Part shown: piece after piece, positions 7,525 through 15,642 of the stretch | Position numbering within the stretch: position 1 is the first letter of the stretch | Layout: each line of letters begins with the position of its first letter | NCBI GenBank assembly: GCA_002350765.1 | Contig: DEFK01000019.1 | Coordinates: 1 to 27,490, forward strand | Direction of reading: 5' to 3' | Length of the DNA: 27,490 nucleotides | Source of the DNA: Ruminococcaceae bacterium UBA2854 | GTDB taxonomy: Bacteria > Bacillota > Clostridia > Oscillospirales > Acutalibacteraceae | Notes under the pieces: generated by a model | Seen by the model: the letters and a program-made list of their open reading frames with translations, nothing else | What the model was told of the DNA's origin: nothing | Database searches by the model: none | Translations under genes and position numbers: made by a program

Positions 7525-9333
7525 ATGTATCGTTCTAATGTGCTTGTTTGCGGCGGTACCGGATGTACCTCCTCGAACAGCTTGGAAATTGTTGAAAAGC
7601 TTAAAGAAGAGATTGCGGCAAAAGGACTTGAAAAAGAAGTCAACGTTATTACGACAGGCTGCTTTGGTCTTTGCGCTTTAGGCCCGATTATGGTAGTTTA
7701 CCCCGAGGGCAGTTTCTATTCAATGGTTAAGGTTGATGATATTCCCGAAATCGTTGAGGAGCATCTCTTAAAGGGTAGAATCGTAACTCGTCTTCTCTAT
7801 CAGGAGACAGTTGAGGAAGATACCATTAAATCTCTTAACAAGACCGCTTTCTACGCTAAGCAGAAGCGTGTCGCTTTAAGAAACTGCGGTGTTATAGATC
7901 CCGAAAAGATTGACGATTATATCGCTCAGGACGGTTACGCCGCTTTAGGTAAGGTTCTTACCGAAATGAAACCCGAGGATGTTATCCAGACCGTACTCGA
8001 CTCAGGACTTCGAGGCAGAGGCGGCGCGGGCTTCCCCACAGGTTTAAAATGGAAATTTGCGGCGGCTAACGACGCCGATCAGAAATACGTTTGCTGTAAC
8101 GCCGACGAAGGCGACCCCGGCGCGTTTATGGATCGTTCCGTACTCGAGGGCGACCCCCATACAGTTATCGAGGCTATGGCTATCGCGGGTTACGCTATCG
8201 GCGCTTCACAGGGTTACATATACGTTAGAGCTGAGTACCCTATCGCTGTTAAGCGTTTACAGATTGCTATTGACCAGGCTCACGAGTATGGTCTTTTAGG
8301 CAAGGATATCTTCGGCACAGGCTTTGACTTTGACTTACAGCTCCGTTTAGGCGCGGGCGCGTTCGTATGCGGTGAGGAAACCTCGCTTATGACTTCTATC
8401 GAGGGTAAGCGCGGCGAACCCAGACCTCGTCCTCCCTTCCCCGCTGTTAAAGGTCTTTACAGAAAGCCGACTATCTTAAACAATGTTGAAACATACGCTA
8501 ATATTACACAGATTATCTTAAACGGCCCCGAATGGTTCGCCTCAATGGGTACCGAGAAGAGCAAGGGTACTAAGGTATTCGCGCTCGGCGGTAAGATCCA
8601 GCACACAGGTCTTGTAGAAGTTCCTATGGGTACTACTTTAAGAGAAATCGTTGAGGAAATCGGCGGCGGTATTCCGAACGGCAAGAAGTTCAAGGCTGCT
8701 CAGACTGGTGGTCCTTCAGGCGGATGTATCCCGACAGAGCATCTCGATATCCCCATCGACTACGATAACCTTCTCGAAATTGGCTCAATGATGGGCTCGG
8801 GCGGACTTATCGTTATGGACGAGACCGACTGTATGGTTGATATCGCTAAATTCTTCCTTGAGTTTACGGTTGACGAGAGCTGCGGTAAATGTACTCCCTG
8901 TCGTGTAGGTACAAAGAGACTTCTCGAAATGCTCGAGAAAATCACTAAGGGTCAGGGCACAATGGAAATGATTGACGAGATGGAAGAGCTCTGCTACTTC
9001 ATTAAAGCAAATTCACTTTGCGGTCTCGGTCAGACAGCTCCCAACCCCGTTCTTTCAACTCTCCGTTACTTCAAGGACGAGTACATCGCTCACGTTGTAG
9101 ACCATAAGTGTCCCGCGGGCGTATGTAAGGATTTACTCGAGTATAAGATTGATAAAGATAAATGTATCGGTTGCGGAATGTGCGCGAGAAAGTGCCCTGT
9201 TTCCACTATCAAGGTTACTGATTACATCGCTCCCGGTAAGAAGAAACCCGCTTATGAAATCGATTCAAGCAAATGCGTTAAGTGCGGCGCTTGTATTGAT
9301 ACTTGTAAGTTCGGCGCGGTTTCCAAAGGCTAA
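7525..9333 (+). CDS. hydB: Bifurcating [FeFe] hydrogenase flavoprotein subunit HydB (NuoF-like)
   Basis: A 602-residue NuoF-type subunit that binds NAD(H), FMN and Fe-S clusters and is the probable site of electron bifurcation. Domains in order: an N-terminal 2Fe-2S thioredoxin-like part (C9, C14, C46, C50), the NADH/FMN Rossmann-like region with GRGGAGFPTGLKW near residue 165 and LGAGAFVCGEETSL near residue 275, an SLBB part, the 4Fe-4S motif ESCGKCTPCRVG, and a C-terminal two-cluster ferredoxin (CIGCGMCARKCP and CVKCGACIDTCK). This is the full length seen in HydB/HndC proteins. AAGGAGG precedes the ATG and hydA follows after 17 bases. Confidence 0.96.
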   Translation: MYRSNVLVCGGTGCTSSNSLEIVEKLKEEIAAKGLEKEVNVITTGCFGLCALGPIMVVYPEGSFYSMVKVDDIPEIVEEHLLKGRIVTRLLYQETVEEDTIKSLNKTAFYAKQKRVALRNCGVIDPEKIDDYIAQDGYAALGKVLTEMKPEDVIQTVLDSGLRGRGGAGFPTGLKWKFAAANDADQKYVCCNADEGDPGAFMDRSVLEGDPHTVIEAMAIAGYAIGASQGYIYVRAEYPIAVKRLQIAIDQAHEYGLLGKDIFGTGFDFDLQLRLGAGAFVCGEETSLMTSIEGKRGEPRPRPPFPAVKGLYRKPTILNNVETYANITQIILNGPEWFASMGTEKSKGTKVFALGGKIQHTGLVEVPMGTTLREIVEEIGGGIPNGKKFKAAQTGGPSGGCIPTEHLDIPIDYDNLLEIGSMMGSGGLIVMDETDCMVDIAKFFLEFTVDESCGKCTPCRVGTKRLLEMLEKITKGQGTMEMIDEMEELCYFIKANSLCGLGQTAPNPVLSTLRYFKDEYIAHVVDHKCPAGVCKDLLEYKIDKDKCIGCGMCARKCPVSTIKVTDYIAPGKKKPAYEIDSSKCVKCGACIDTCKFGAVSKG

Positions 9334-9350
9334 AGAAAGGAGATATTATA

Positions 9351-11090
9351 ATGGAAATGCTTAACATTAAAATCAACGGCAAGGATTATACCGTTGAAAA
9401 AAATACTACTATTCTTGAAGCCTGCCATAAATTCGGTATTAAAATCCCGACTTTATGTTATCTTAAAGAAATCAACGAAATCGGCGCGTGCCGTATGTGT
9501 CTTTGCGAAGTAAAGGGCGCGAGAAGCTTAGTAGCGGCTTGTGTATATCCTATCGAGAGAGAAGGTACAGAGATATTCACCAACACTCCCGAAATCCGCA
9601 AGTACAGAAAAATGAACTTAGAGTTGCTTCTTTCCAACCACGATAAGAAGTGTCTCTCCTGCCCCAGAAACGACAACTGCGAACTTCAGAAGCTTTGTCT
9701 CGAGTACGGCGTTGACGAGGATAAATACGTGGGCGAGGAAACTCATTACGAAGAGGACAGATCTACATTACACCTCGTTAGAAATAATAACAAATGTATC
9801 CTTTGCCGTCGCTGCGTAGCTGCTTGTAAGAACCAGTACGTATCAGTTATCGGCGCTAACAACAGAGGATTTGATACATCTATTACCTGCGCGTTCGAGA
9901 AGGACTTAGGCGAGGTTAGCTGTATCAGCTGCGGACAGTGTACAGTTGTTTGTCCCACAGGCGCGCTTGTTGAGCGTGACGACACAGCCAAGGTATTTGA
10001 GGCTATCGCTGATCCAAACAAACACGTTGTAGTACATACTGCTCCGTCAATCAGAGCTACTCTCGGCGAATGCTTCGGTATGCCTATCGGCTCTAACGTA
10101 ACAGGTAAAATGGCTACAGCTCTCCATATGCTCGGCTTCGACAAGGTATTCGATACCAACTTCGGCGCTGACCTTACAATTATGGAGGAAGGCACAGAGT
10201 TTATCCAGAGAGTTAAGGAAGGCGGAACACTTCCGATGATCACTTCCTGCTCACCAGGATGGATTAAATTCTGCGAGCACTATTATCCCGACCTCATCCC
10301 CCATCTCTCAACCTGTAAATCACCTCAGCAGATGCAGGGTTCAATGATTAAATCATACTATGCCGAGAAGGCAGGTATCGCCCCGAAGGATATCGTAGTT
10401 GTATCCGTAATGCCTTGTATCGCGAAGAAGTTCGAGATTCAGCGCGACGATCAGGGTCACGACGGTATGCAGGATAACGATATCTCAATCTCAACAAGAG
10501 AGCTCGCTAAGATGATTAAGACAGCGGGTATACAGTTTACAGAGCTTGAGGACGGACAGTTCGATTCCCTTATGGGTATCGGTTCAGGCGCGGGTACAAT
10601 CTTCGGTGCTTCGGGCGGTGTTATGGAAGCTGCTCTCAGAACAGTTGCCGATGTACTTACAGGCGAAGACCTTGAGAAATTCGAGTATACTGAAGTCAGA
10701 GGTATGGACGACGTTAAGGAAGCTACATACAACGTAGCGGGTATTGACGTTAACGTAGCTGTTACCTCAGGTCTTAAGAACGCGGCTAAGCTTCTTGACG
10801 AAATCAGAGAAGGCAAATCCAAGTACCACTTTATCGAGATTATGTGTTGTCCCGGCGGTTGTATCAACGGCGGCGGACAGCCGATTCAGCCCGGTCACGT
10901 AAGAAACTTCGTTGACCTTCGCGAGAAGAGAGCTGAGGCTCTTTATGACGACGACCGTAACTTACCGTTCAGAAAGTCACACGATAACCCCGAAATCAAG
11001 GCTATCTACGACGAGTATCTCGGCGAGCCCGGTTCGCATAAGGCTCACAATCTCTTACATACTTCCTACGTTAAGCGTGAGAAATATTAA
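9351..11090 (+). CDS. hydA: Bifurcating [FeFe] hydrogenase catalytic subunit HydA
   Basis: A 579-residue group A [FeFe] hydrogenase. In order: an N-terminal plant-type 2Fe-2S ferredoxin, a His/Cys-ligated cluster (NHDKKCLSCPRNDNC), two 4Fe-4S clusters (CILCRRCVAAC and CISCGQCTVVCP), then the H-cluster domain with L1 TSCSPGW, L2 MPCIAKKFE and L3 CCPGGCINGGGQP, and the small-subunit-like C-terminus (YDEYLGEPGSHKAH). It reduces protons to H2 using electrons from HydB/HydC. L1 reads TSCSP where the textbook form is TSCCP. The start at 9351 has GAAAGGAG eight bases upstream. It is the last gene of the operon, followed by a strong terminator. Maturases HydE/F/G are not in the window. Confidence 0.96.
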   Translation: MEMLNIKINGKDYTVEKNTTILEACHKFGIKIPTLCYLKEINEIGACRMCLCEVKGARSLVAACVYPIEREGTEIFTNTPEIRKYRKMNLELLLSNHDKKCLSCPRNDNCELQKLCLEYGVDEDKYVGEETHYEEDRSTLHLVRNNNKCILCRRCVAACKNQYVSVIGANNRGFDTSITCAFEKDLGEVSCISCGQCTVVCPTGALVERDDTAKVFEAIADPNKHVVVHTAPSIRATLGECFGMPIGSNVTGKMATALHMLGFDKVFDTNFGADLTIMEEGTEFIQRVKEGGTLPMITSCSPGWIKFCEHYYPDLIPHLSTCKSPQQMQGSMIKSYYAEKAGIAPKDIVVVSVMPCIAKKFEIQRDDQGHDGMQDNDISISTRELAKMIKTAGIQFTELEDGQFDSLMGIGSGAGTIFGASGGVMEAALRTVADVLTGEDLEKFEYTEVRGMDDVKEATYNVAGIDVNVAVTSGLKNAAKLLDEIREGKSKYHFIEIMCCPGGCINGGGQPIQPGHVRNFVDLREKRAEALYDDDRNLPFRKSHDNPEIKAIYDEYLGEPGSHKAHNLLHTSYVKREKY

Positions 11091-11107
11091 GATTTAGAAG
11101 TACAATA

Positions 11108-11140
11108 AAGCCCTGCTCGATTTGAGCAGGGCTTGTTTTA
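11108..11140 (+). terminator. Terminator of the hyd operon
   Basis: AAGCCCTGCTC, a GATTT loop and GAGCAGGGCTT form a perfect 11-bp stem, followed by GTTTTA. Confidence 0.92.
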
Positions 11141-11167
11141 CGTAATTATTTAAATTATTTTGCGTTA

Positions 11168-11716
11168 TTATTTATTTTTCAGCTTGTTTTTAGTCTTGAT
11201 TACTCTTACTATTCTCGCGCGGTTGTATCTCTGCATAATTACATACATTAAATCAAATCCCGCGGCTAAAACAGAGGTGATTAAGAATACGGGGAAATCG
11301 CTGAACCAGATGGCGAGTATCAATGGAAGAAAGCTTAATACTACATTCGTCGTATGGATAAGCTCGGATTGGCAGGTAGCCATAGCAATTTCTTCCCAGC
11401 TTCTTTTAGTCGGGTCAAAGTCATCGTTATTATAAGAAGGCATATAATCCTTCCATCTTTTTACTCTTAAAAATTTATACAGTTTTAACTCAAAATGCTT
11501 CAGCCTGTATCTCCTGTTCTCGTAATCGGCTTTATTGTGCATAACGGCGTTAAAGCTATAGCCGACAATAAGCCTCATAGCGAGATGATAGAATAACACG
11601 CCGAATGTTATCGACAGGCTAAGGTACAGTCCAAAGCCTTCCTGATAATACATAACGGTAAAGCATATAAAAGCCGCCAACGAGATAATTGAGGCGATAA
11701 TCATTAACTTTTTCAT
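11168..11716 (-). CDS. CrtO-like membrane acyltransferase family protein
   Basis: A 182-residue membrane protein with hydrophobic stretches near residues 5-22, 30-50, 120-140 and 142-160. The central segment YKFLRVKRWKDYMPSY, an acidic/histidine part (CQSELIHTTN) and MQRYNRARI near the end resemble the glycosyl-4,4'-diaponeurosporenoate acyltransferase (CrtO) family, whose members also occur in bacteria without carotenoids. The acyl acceptor here is therefore unknown. It is a single gene, convergent with hydA. The upstream gap (11717-11879) holds an unusual fold (see below). AAAAAGGGAAATG gives a ribosome site very close to the start. Confidence 0.65.
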   Translation of the reverse strand: MKKLMIIASIISLAAFICFTVMYYQEGFGLYLSLSITFGVLFYHLAMRLIVGYSFNAVMHNKADYENRRYRLKHFELKLYKFLRVKRWKDYMPSYNNDDFDPTKRSWEEIAMATCQSELIHTTNVVLSFLPLILAIWFSDFPVFLITSVLAAGFDLMYVIMQRYNRARIVRVIKTKNKLKNK

Positions 11717-11759
11717 AACATTTCCCTTTTTTAAAACAAAAGATTTTTAAAAGCGACGA

Positions 11760-11812
11760 GCCGCTGCCAATCACGCCATAGGAAGCGTTTGGCATCTAAA
11801 ACGGCGTGGTGA
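11760..11812. other. Nested complementary segments, possible pseudoknot or switch
   Basis: In the gap before the CrtO-like gene, TGCCAA (11765-11770) can pair with TTGGCA (11789-11794), and TCACGCC (11771-11777) with GGCGTGG (11803-11809). The two pairings interlock and touch, so they form a tight pseudoknot or exclude each other. Either strand could carry it; on the minus strand it lies in the 5' leader of the CrtO-like gene. I recognise no named RNA family. Confidence 0.4.
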
Positions 11813-11837
11813 ATAAAAGGAGTTCCCTATAAAGTAG

Positions 11838-11872
11838 AAAGCGTACGCCGATATACCGAGCGCACGCTTTTT
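11838..11872. terminator. Terminator-like hairpin after rubredoxin
   Basis: AAAGCGT (11838-11844) pairs with ACGCTTT (11864-11870) and, past one mismatch, CGC with GCG. It begins 8 bases beyond the rubredoxin stop. T-rich sequence follows on both strands, better on plus, so it may work in either direction. Confidence 0.6.
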
Positions 11873-11879
11873 CTTGTAA

Positions 11880-12035
11880 TTACTGCTCGGAAAAGCTGTC
11901 TTTACCTACTCCGCAGAGAGGACACTCGAAATCCTCGGGTAAATCCTCGAATTTTGTACCGGGGGCAATACCGTACTCGGGAGCGCCTGCTTCCTCGTCA
12001 TATTCCCAACCGCATACATCGCATACGTATACCAT
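11880..12035 (-). CDS. Rubredoxin
   Basis: A 51-residue rubredoxin binding one iron through four cysteines: CDVCGWEYD at the N-terminus (C5, C8) and CPLCGVGKDSF near the C-terminus (C38, C41). The conserved aromatic and proline core is present (GIAPGTKFEDLPEDF). It carries single electrons to oxygen- or peroxide-detoxifying enzymes in anaerobes. The start at 12035 is set by AAAGGAGAAAG upstream; an in-frame ATG at 12053 would add six residues but overlaps that site. It is a single gene, 32 bases downstream of ridA on the same strand, and may be partly co-transcribed. Confidence 0.95.
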   Translation of the reverse strand: MVYVCDVCGWEYDEEAGAPEYGIAPGTKFEDLPEDFECPLCGVGKDSFSEQ

Positions 12036-12067
12036 AGAGCTTTCTCCTTTCATAGATTAAGTATAAA

Positions 12068-12439
12068 TTAAGCTTCCGCTATAACTTCTACCTCAACAAG
12101 CACATTCTTAGGCAGCGTCTTAACAGCTACACAGGAACGCGCGGGTTTATTTGTGAAATACTTTCCGTATATTTCGTTAAAAGAACTAAAGTCGTTTATA
12201 TCGGCTAAGAAGCAAACTGTCTTAACAGCCTTATCGAGCGATGTGCCCGCGGCTTCGAGGACATTCTTTAAATTCTCACATACCTGTTCGGTCTGAGCTT
12301 CGATAGTAGTAGCCTCTACATCACCTACAGCGGGGTTAATCGCAATCTGTCCCGATGTAAATACAAGTCCGTTTACCTTTACTGCCTGACTGTACGGACC
12401 TATAGCGTCAGGCGCGTTTTTAGTATATATCTTTTCCAT
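12068..12439 (-). CDS. ridA: RidA family enamine/imine deaminase
   Basis: A 123-residue RidA (YjgF/YER057c/UK114) protein, a homotrimer that hydrolyses reactive 2-aminoacrylate/2-aminocrotonate made by PLP dehydratases. The family core is present: GPYSQAVKVNGLVFTSGQI, VCENLKNVLEAAG, and the substrate-binding arginine in KPARSCVAVKTLP, ending VEVEVIAEA. I start it at MEKIYTKN (12439), where homologues begin; an in-frame ATG at 12469 adds ten residues (MQVVTWTIKK) that belong to the leader element described below. It lies on the same strand as ilvA and 210 bases downstream of it. IlvA is the main source of its substrate, so the pairing is functionally sensible. Confidence 0.94.
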   Translation of the reverse strand: MEKIYTKNAPDAIGPYSQAVKVNGLVFTSGQIAINPAVGDVEATTIEAQTEQVCENLKNVLEAAGTSLDKAVKTVCFLADINDFSSFNEIYGKYFTNKPARSCVAVKTLPKNVLVEVEVIAEA

Positions 12440-12571
12440 TTTTTTAATTGTCCACGTCACCACTTGCATTTCCTCTCTAAACTCTTATATCCCACGTAGG
12501 TTTAAAACCCTATGAAGTTTTGGAGACTTGTGAAAAGTTACATGTAATGGTTTTCGCGGTTTTTCCTTTCT
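12440..12571 (-). promoter_or_regulatory. Leader element before ridA, one divergent unit
   Basis: On the minus strand this leader has the 5' cap AAGAAAGGAA, then one 92-nt unit (12466-12557) beginning GCGAAAACC and ending GGGATATAAG...AGAGGAAATGC, then the 3' cap GTGACGTGGACAATT followed by the ridA ATG. It matches the units before rlmD and hisF in its closing stem (GCG/TGC), GGGATAT and 3' cap, but the inner hairpin has become TAGGGTTT/AAACCTA. Confidence 0.6.
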
Positions 12572-12649
12572 TAGTATTAAATTTATTTATATCCGCCGTT
12601 AATAAGGGTTTCCTCAAAAATACAATTTTAAGGCTGTCGGGGCTCCCGG

Positions 12650-13840
12650 CTAGACAAGCCTAAAGCCAGCGGCTTTCAGGGATTTTGAAATCTCTTTAAC
12701 ATGGTCGTAATTACGGGTTTCAAGCACAATTCTAAGAATACAGTCGGTAATCTCTCCCTCACTCGCTCTCTCATGGTGGATGCTGATAACGTTTCCACCG
12801 TGGTCGGCGATGATCTTAGATACGCCGAGAAGCTGACCTGGTTTATCGTCGAGCTGAATACAAAGCGTCTGCTGACGTCCCGATGTAATAAGACCGCGCT
12901 TAATTACTCTGTTAAGAATTGTAACGTCGATATTACCGCCCGAAACTACACATACAACCTTCTTACCCTTAACGGGAAGCTTATTAAACATTACGGCGGC
13001 TAAAGGAGCGGCTCCCGCGCCCTCGGCAACCATTTTCTGCTTTTCGATAAGGGTAAGGATTGCTGTAGAAATCTCGTCGTCAGATACAGTAACAACGTCG
13101 TCAACATACTGTTGAACATACTTAAAAGTAAGATCCCCCGGTTCCTTAACCTGGATACCGTCGGCGATAGTGCTCGCTTTATCAAGGACAGTAACCTCGC
13201 CCTTTTTCAATGACTCATACATTGAAGCCGCGCCCTCAGCCTGTACGCCGTATACCTTTACGTTAGGGTTGAGGTGTTTTATCGCGCAGGCTACTCCCGA
13301 AATAAGTCCGCCGCCGCCAATCGCGCAGATTACAGCGTCAACATCGTTCATCTCGTTCATAATTTCGAGACCTATAGTACCCTGTCCAGCGATAACATTC
13401 TCGTCATTAAACGGATGGATAAATGTATAATTCTTCTCGTCACGAAGTCTGCAAGCCTCGTTGTACGCGTCATCATAAACGCCCTTAACCATACAAACGT
13501 CGGCGCCGAAGCTCTTAGTAGCCTCTACCTTAGATATAGGCGCGCCGTCAGGCAGGCAGATAAGGGATTTAATACCGTACTTTGTAGCGGCAAGCGCTAC
13601 ACCCTGAGCGTGATTACCCGCGGAGCAGGCTATAACTCCCCTCTTCTTCTCCTCTTCGGTAAGCTGGGAAATCTTGTAACCCGAGCCTCTCAGTTTAAAC
13701 GAACCCGTAAGCTGTAAACATTCGGGCTTTAAGTATAAATCGCAATCTACATCAATTGCGGACGCTTTTACGATAGAAGTCGGATGGATAACATCCTGCA
13801 ATACTCTTGAAGCGTCATAAATCTTATCTAGTGTTAACAT
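12650..13840 (-). CDS. ilvA: Threonine ammonia-lyase
   Basis: A 396-residue PLP enzyme converting threonine to 2-oxobutyrate and ammonia, for isoleucine synthesis or threonine breakdown. The PLP lysine is K49 in TGSFKLRGSG, the substrate loop is SAGNHAQG near residue 74, and the phosphate-binding glycine loop GGGGLISG lies near residue 174. From about residue 325 there is one ACT domain (LDDKPGQLLGVSKIIADHGG), the short single-ACT form typical of Firmicutes. Allosteric control is likely, but the effector is not predictable. AAAGGTCG precedes the start. Its 5' leader contains a five-codon reading frame, ATG AAA GGT CGA TGA, ending just before the start. Confidence 0.95.
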   Translation of the reverse strand: MLTLDKIYDASRVLQDVIHPTSIVKASAIDVDCDLYLKPECLQLTGSFKLRGSGYKISQLTEEEKKRGVIACSAGNHAQGVALAATKYGIKSLICLPDGAPISKVEATKSFGADVCMVKGVYDDAYNEACRLRDEKNYTFIHPFNDENVIAGQGTIGLEIMNEMNDVDAVICAIGGGGLISGVACAIKHLNPNVKVYGVQAEGAASMYESLKKGEVTVLDKASTIADGIQVKEPGDLTFKYVQQYVDDVVTVSDDEISTAILTLIEKQKMVAEGAGAAPLAAVMFNKLPVKGKKVVCVVSGGNIDVTILNRVIKRGLITSGRQQTLCIQLDDKPGQLLGVSKIIADHGGNVISIHHERASEGEITDCILRIVLETRNYDHVKEISKSLKAAGFRLV

Positions 13841-13903
13841 TTTTCATCGACCTTTCATACCCTAATATAATATAACAAATTGCGTAATAAATCAAGTTTT
13901 TTA

Positions 13904-13932
13904 TTGTGTATTTTACTTTAATATGTTAAAAT
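13904..13932 (+). promoter_or_regulatory. Likely promoter reading into the rlmD leader array
   Basis: TTGTGT (13904-13909), 17 bases, TAAAAT (13927-13932). It would transcribe the repeat array 13992-14216 as an untranslated leader of rlmD. Confidence 0.45.
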
Positions 13933-13939
13933 AATTATT

Positions 13940-13974
13940 AGTGAACAGTGGTCAGTAGTCAGTGATCAGTGATT
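13940..13974 (+). repeat. GTCAGT/ATCAGTG degenerate direct repeats
   Basis: Short imperfect repeats (GAACAGTG, GTCAGTAGTCAGTG, ATCAGTGATT) typical of low-complexity intergenic DNA in gut Firmicutes. They lie between the promoter and the leader array. Confidence 0.45.
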
Positions 13975-13991
13975 AAGCACGAGAGAATATT

Positions 13992-14226
13992 ATTATACAT
14001 AGGGAATGCAGGGATTGACGCTAATCATCATAGCGCAGAACCTATCTCCTTTATCCAAAAACCTGACAGAGAAACTGAGGTCAGGGGGATATGACATTTT
14101 ATATAAGGAATGCAGGGATTGACGCTTGATACCATAGCGCAGAACCTATCCTCTTTATCCAAAACCTGACAAGGTCGTTAAGGTTAGGGGGATATGACAT
14201 TTTATATAGGGAATGCAGGGATTGAC
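13992..14226 (+). repeat. Leader element before rlmD, two structured units plus a fragment
   Basis: A 3' unit fragment ends at 14009 (ATAGGGAATGC). Two full units follow, at 14035-14113 and 14139-14216, 104 bases apart. Each starts GCAGAACCTAT and ends ATA(A/G)GGAATGC. Within each, TATCC pairs with GGGATA and an inner hairpin pairs CCTGAC with GTCAGG (first copy) or GTTAGG (second copy, with a G-T pair). The spacer carries GGGATTGACG and ATACCATAGC. The 3' cap GATTGACGTGGA then runs into rlmD. Confidence 0.85.
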
Positions 14227-15378
14227 GTGGACAATAAAAAATGTCCGCATTATAAAAAATGCGGAGGATGTCAGATTCACAATTTAACATATGATAAACA
14301 GCTTGAGTTCAAGATGAAAAAGGTAGTTAAGCTTATGGGCAAATTCCGCCGTGTCAACGACATTATCGGTATGGATAACCCCTACCACTACCGCAACAAG
14401 GTTCAGGCTGCTTTCGGCCGCGATAAACAAAACCGCATTATCTCGGGCGTATACCAGAGCTCTACTCATAAAATCGTGCCCGTGGACAATTGTCTTATCG
14501 AGGACGAAAAGGCTGACGAGATTATCGTAACAATCAGAAAGCTTCTTAAAAGCTTTAAGCTTAAACCGTTCGACGACGTTAAGATGACGGGCTTTTTACG
14601 CCATGTGCTTATTAAACGCGGGTTTTTAAGCGGCGAGATTATGGTAGTGCTTGTCACTGGCGAGGAACAGTTCAAGTCTAAGCGCAGTTTTATAAACGCT
14701 ATACTCTCCCGCCATCCCGAGATTACGACAATCGTTCAGAACATAAATAACAAGCGTACAAGCCTTGTGCTCGGCGAGAAAAGCATTGTGCTCTACGGCG
14801 ACGGCGTTATAAAGGAACAGCTCTGCGGTTATACGTTTACGATTTCCCCAAAGGCATTTTATCAGATAAATCCGATTCAAACCGAGGTTCTGTACAATAA
14901 AGCGATGGAGTTCGCGGATATTCAGAAGGACGATATTGTTATTGACTCATACTGCGGAACGGGCACAATCGGCATTATAGCGAGCAAATACGCTAAAAGG
15001 GTTATAGGCGTTGAGCTCAATAAAGACGCCGTTAAGGACGCGAGAAAGAACGCTAAGCTGAATAATATAGAGAATATCGACTTTGTCTGCGCCGACGCAG
15101 GACAGTATATGGTAAATATCGCGAACGAAGGACTAAAAGCGGATGTCGTTATTATGGACCCGCCGAGAGCGGGAAGTGATGTAAAGTTTCTTAAATCGGT
15201 AATAAGACTTAATCCGCGCAAGGTGGTTTACATATCCTGTAACCCCGAAACCTGCGCAAGAGATATTTTATTTCTTTCAAAGAATAAATATAAAGTTAGA
15301 AAAATTCAGCCTGTAGATATGTTCCCGCATACGGAGCATGTGGAGACTGTAGTATTGATGTCTAAAGCAAATACATAA
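14227..15378 (+). CDS. 23S rRNA (uracil-5-)-methyltransferase RlmD/RlmCD type
   Basis: A SAM-dependent m5U methyltransferase of the RlmD/RlmCD/TrmA group. It has an N-terminal Fe-S cluster motif (CPHYKKCGGCQ), the SAM-binding region DSYCGTGTIGI, the DPPRAG motif and the catalytic cysteine in SCNPETCARD, ending HVETVVLMSK. There is no N-terminal TRAM domain, so this is the short form. The longest frame opens at ATG 14194 (MTFYIGNAGI...), but those residues are the repeat element, so I prefer GTG 14227 (383 residues), preceded by AGGGATTGAC. Which start is used is uncertain. It is a single gene, with the repeat array as its leader. Confidence 0.9.
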   Translation: MDNKKCPHYKKCGGCQIHNLTYDKQLEFKMKKVVKLMGKFRRVNDIIGMDNPYHYRNKVQAAFGRDKQNRIISGVYQSSTHKIVPVDNCLIEDEKADEIIVTIRKLLKSFKLKPFDDVKMTGFLRHVLIKRGFLSGEIMVVLVTGEEQFKSKRSFINAILSRHPEITTIVQNINNKRTSLVLGEKSIVLYGDGVIKEQLCGYTFTISPKAFYQINPIQTEVLYNKAMEFADIQKDDIVIDSYCGTGTIGIIASKYAKRVIGVELNKDAVKDARKNAKLNNIENIDFVCADAGQYMVNIANEGLKADVVIMDPPRAGSDVKFLKSVIRLNPRKVVYISCNPETCARDILFLSKNKYKVRKIQPVDMFPHTEHVETVVLMSKANT

Positions 15379-15642
15379 GAGGCGCTGAAAGGCTTGAAAA
15401 CAAGCGGTTTGTGAAATTAGCGCCTATCGAGTCGGCCACTCAGGAAGCTCAAAAAACGCTCGACGGGAACTTATCTACAGCTCATTTTGCCGCAGGGTCG
15501 AGTAGGCAATTTAGATGTCGGGGGCTGAGGCAATGATTTAGATGTAAGGTAAAAACAAGGCAGTCTGCAACACTTTAAAAAAAACGGGACACTATATTAG
15601 TGAAAGTCTTTTTTTTAAGTTAGTATAGGGATGGTGATCAAT
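15379..15642 (+). other. Intergenic region with a nested hairpin, no gene
   Basis: Immediately after the rlmD stop, GGCGCT (15381-15386) pairs with AGCGCC (15419-15424), and inside it GCTTG pairs with CAAGC around an AAAA loop. There is no clear T-run, so this is not a standard terminator. The remaining 200 bases show no coding frame; a poly-A/poly-T stretch at 15573-15616 precedes the next gene. Confidence 0.4.

Noticed and set aside
12602..12649. Riboswitch or attenuator in the ridA-ilvA gap
   Set aside because: It lies downstream of the ilvA stop; a weak hairpin overlaps the stop (12632-12660) but no known riboswitch core is visible.
14194..14226. MTFYIGNAGID as the true N-terminus of the RlmD-type protein
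   Set aside because: These codons are the repeat unit's 3' end, seen also before hisF where they are not part of the gene; the enzyme proper begins at the cysteine motif.
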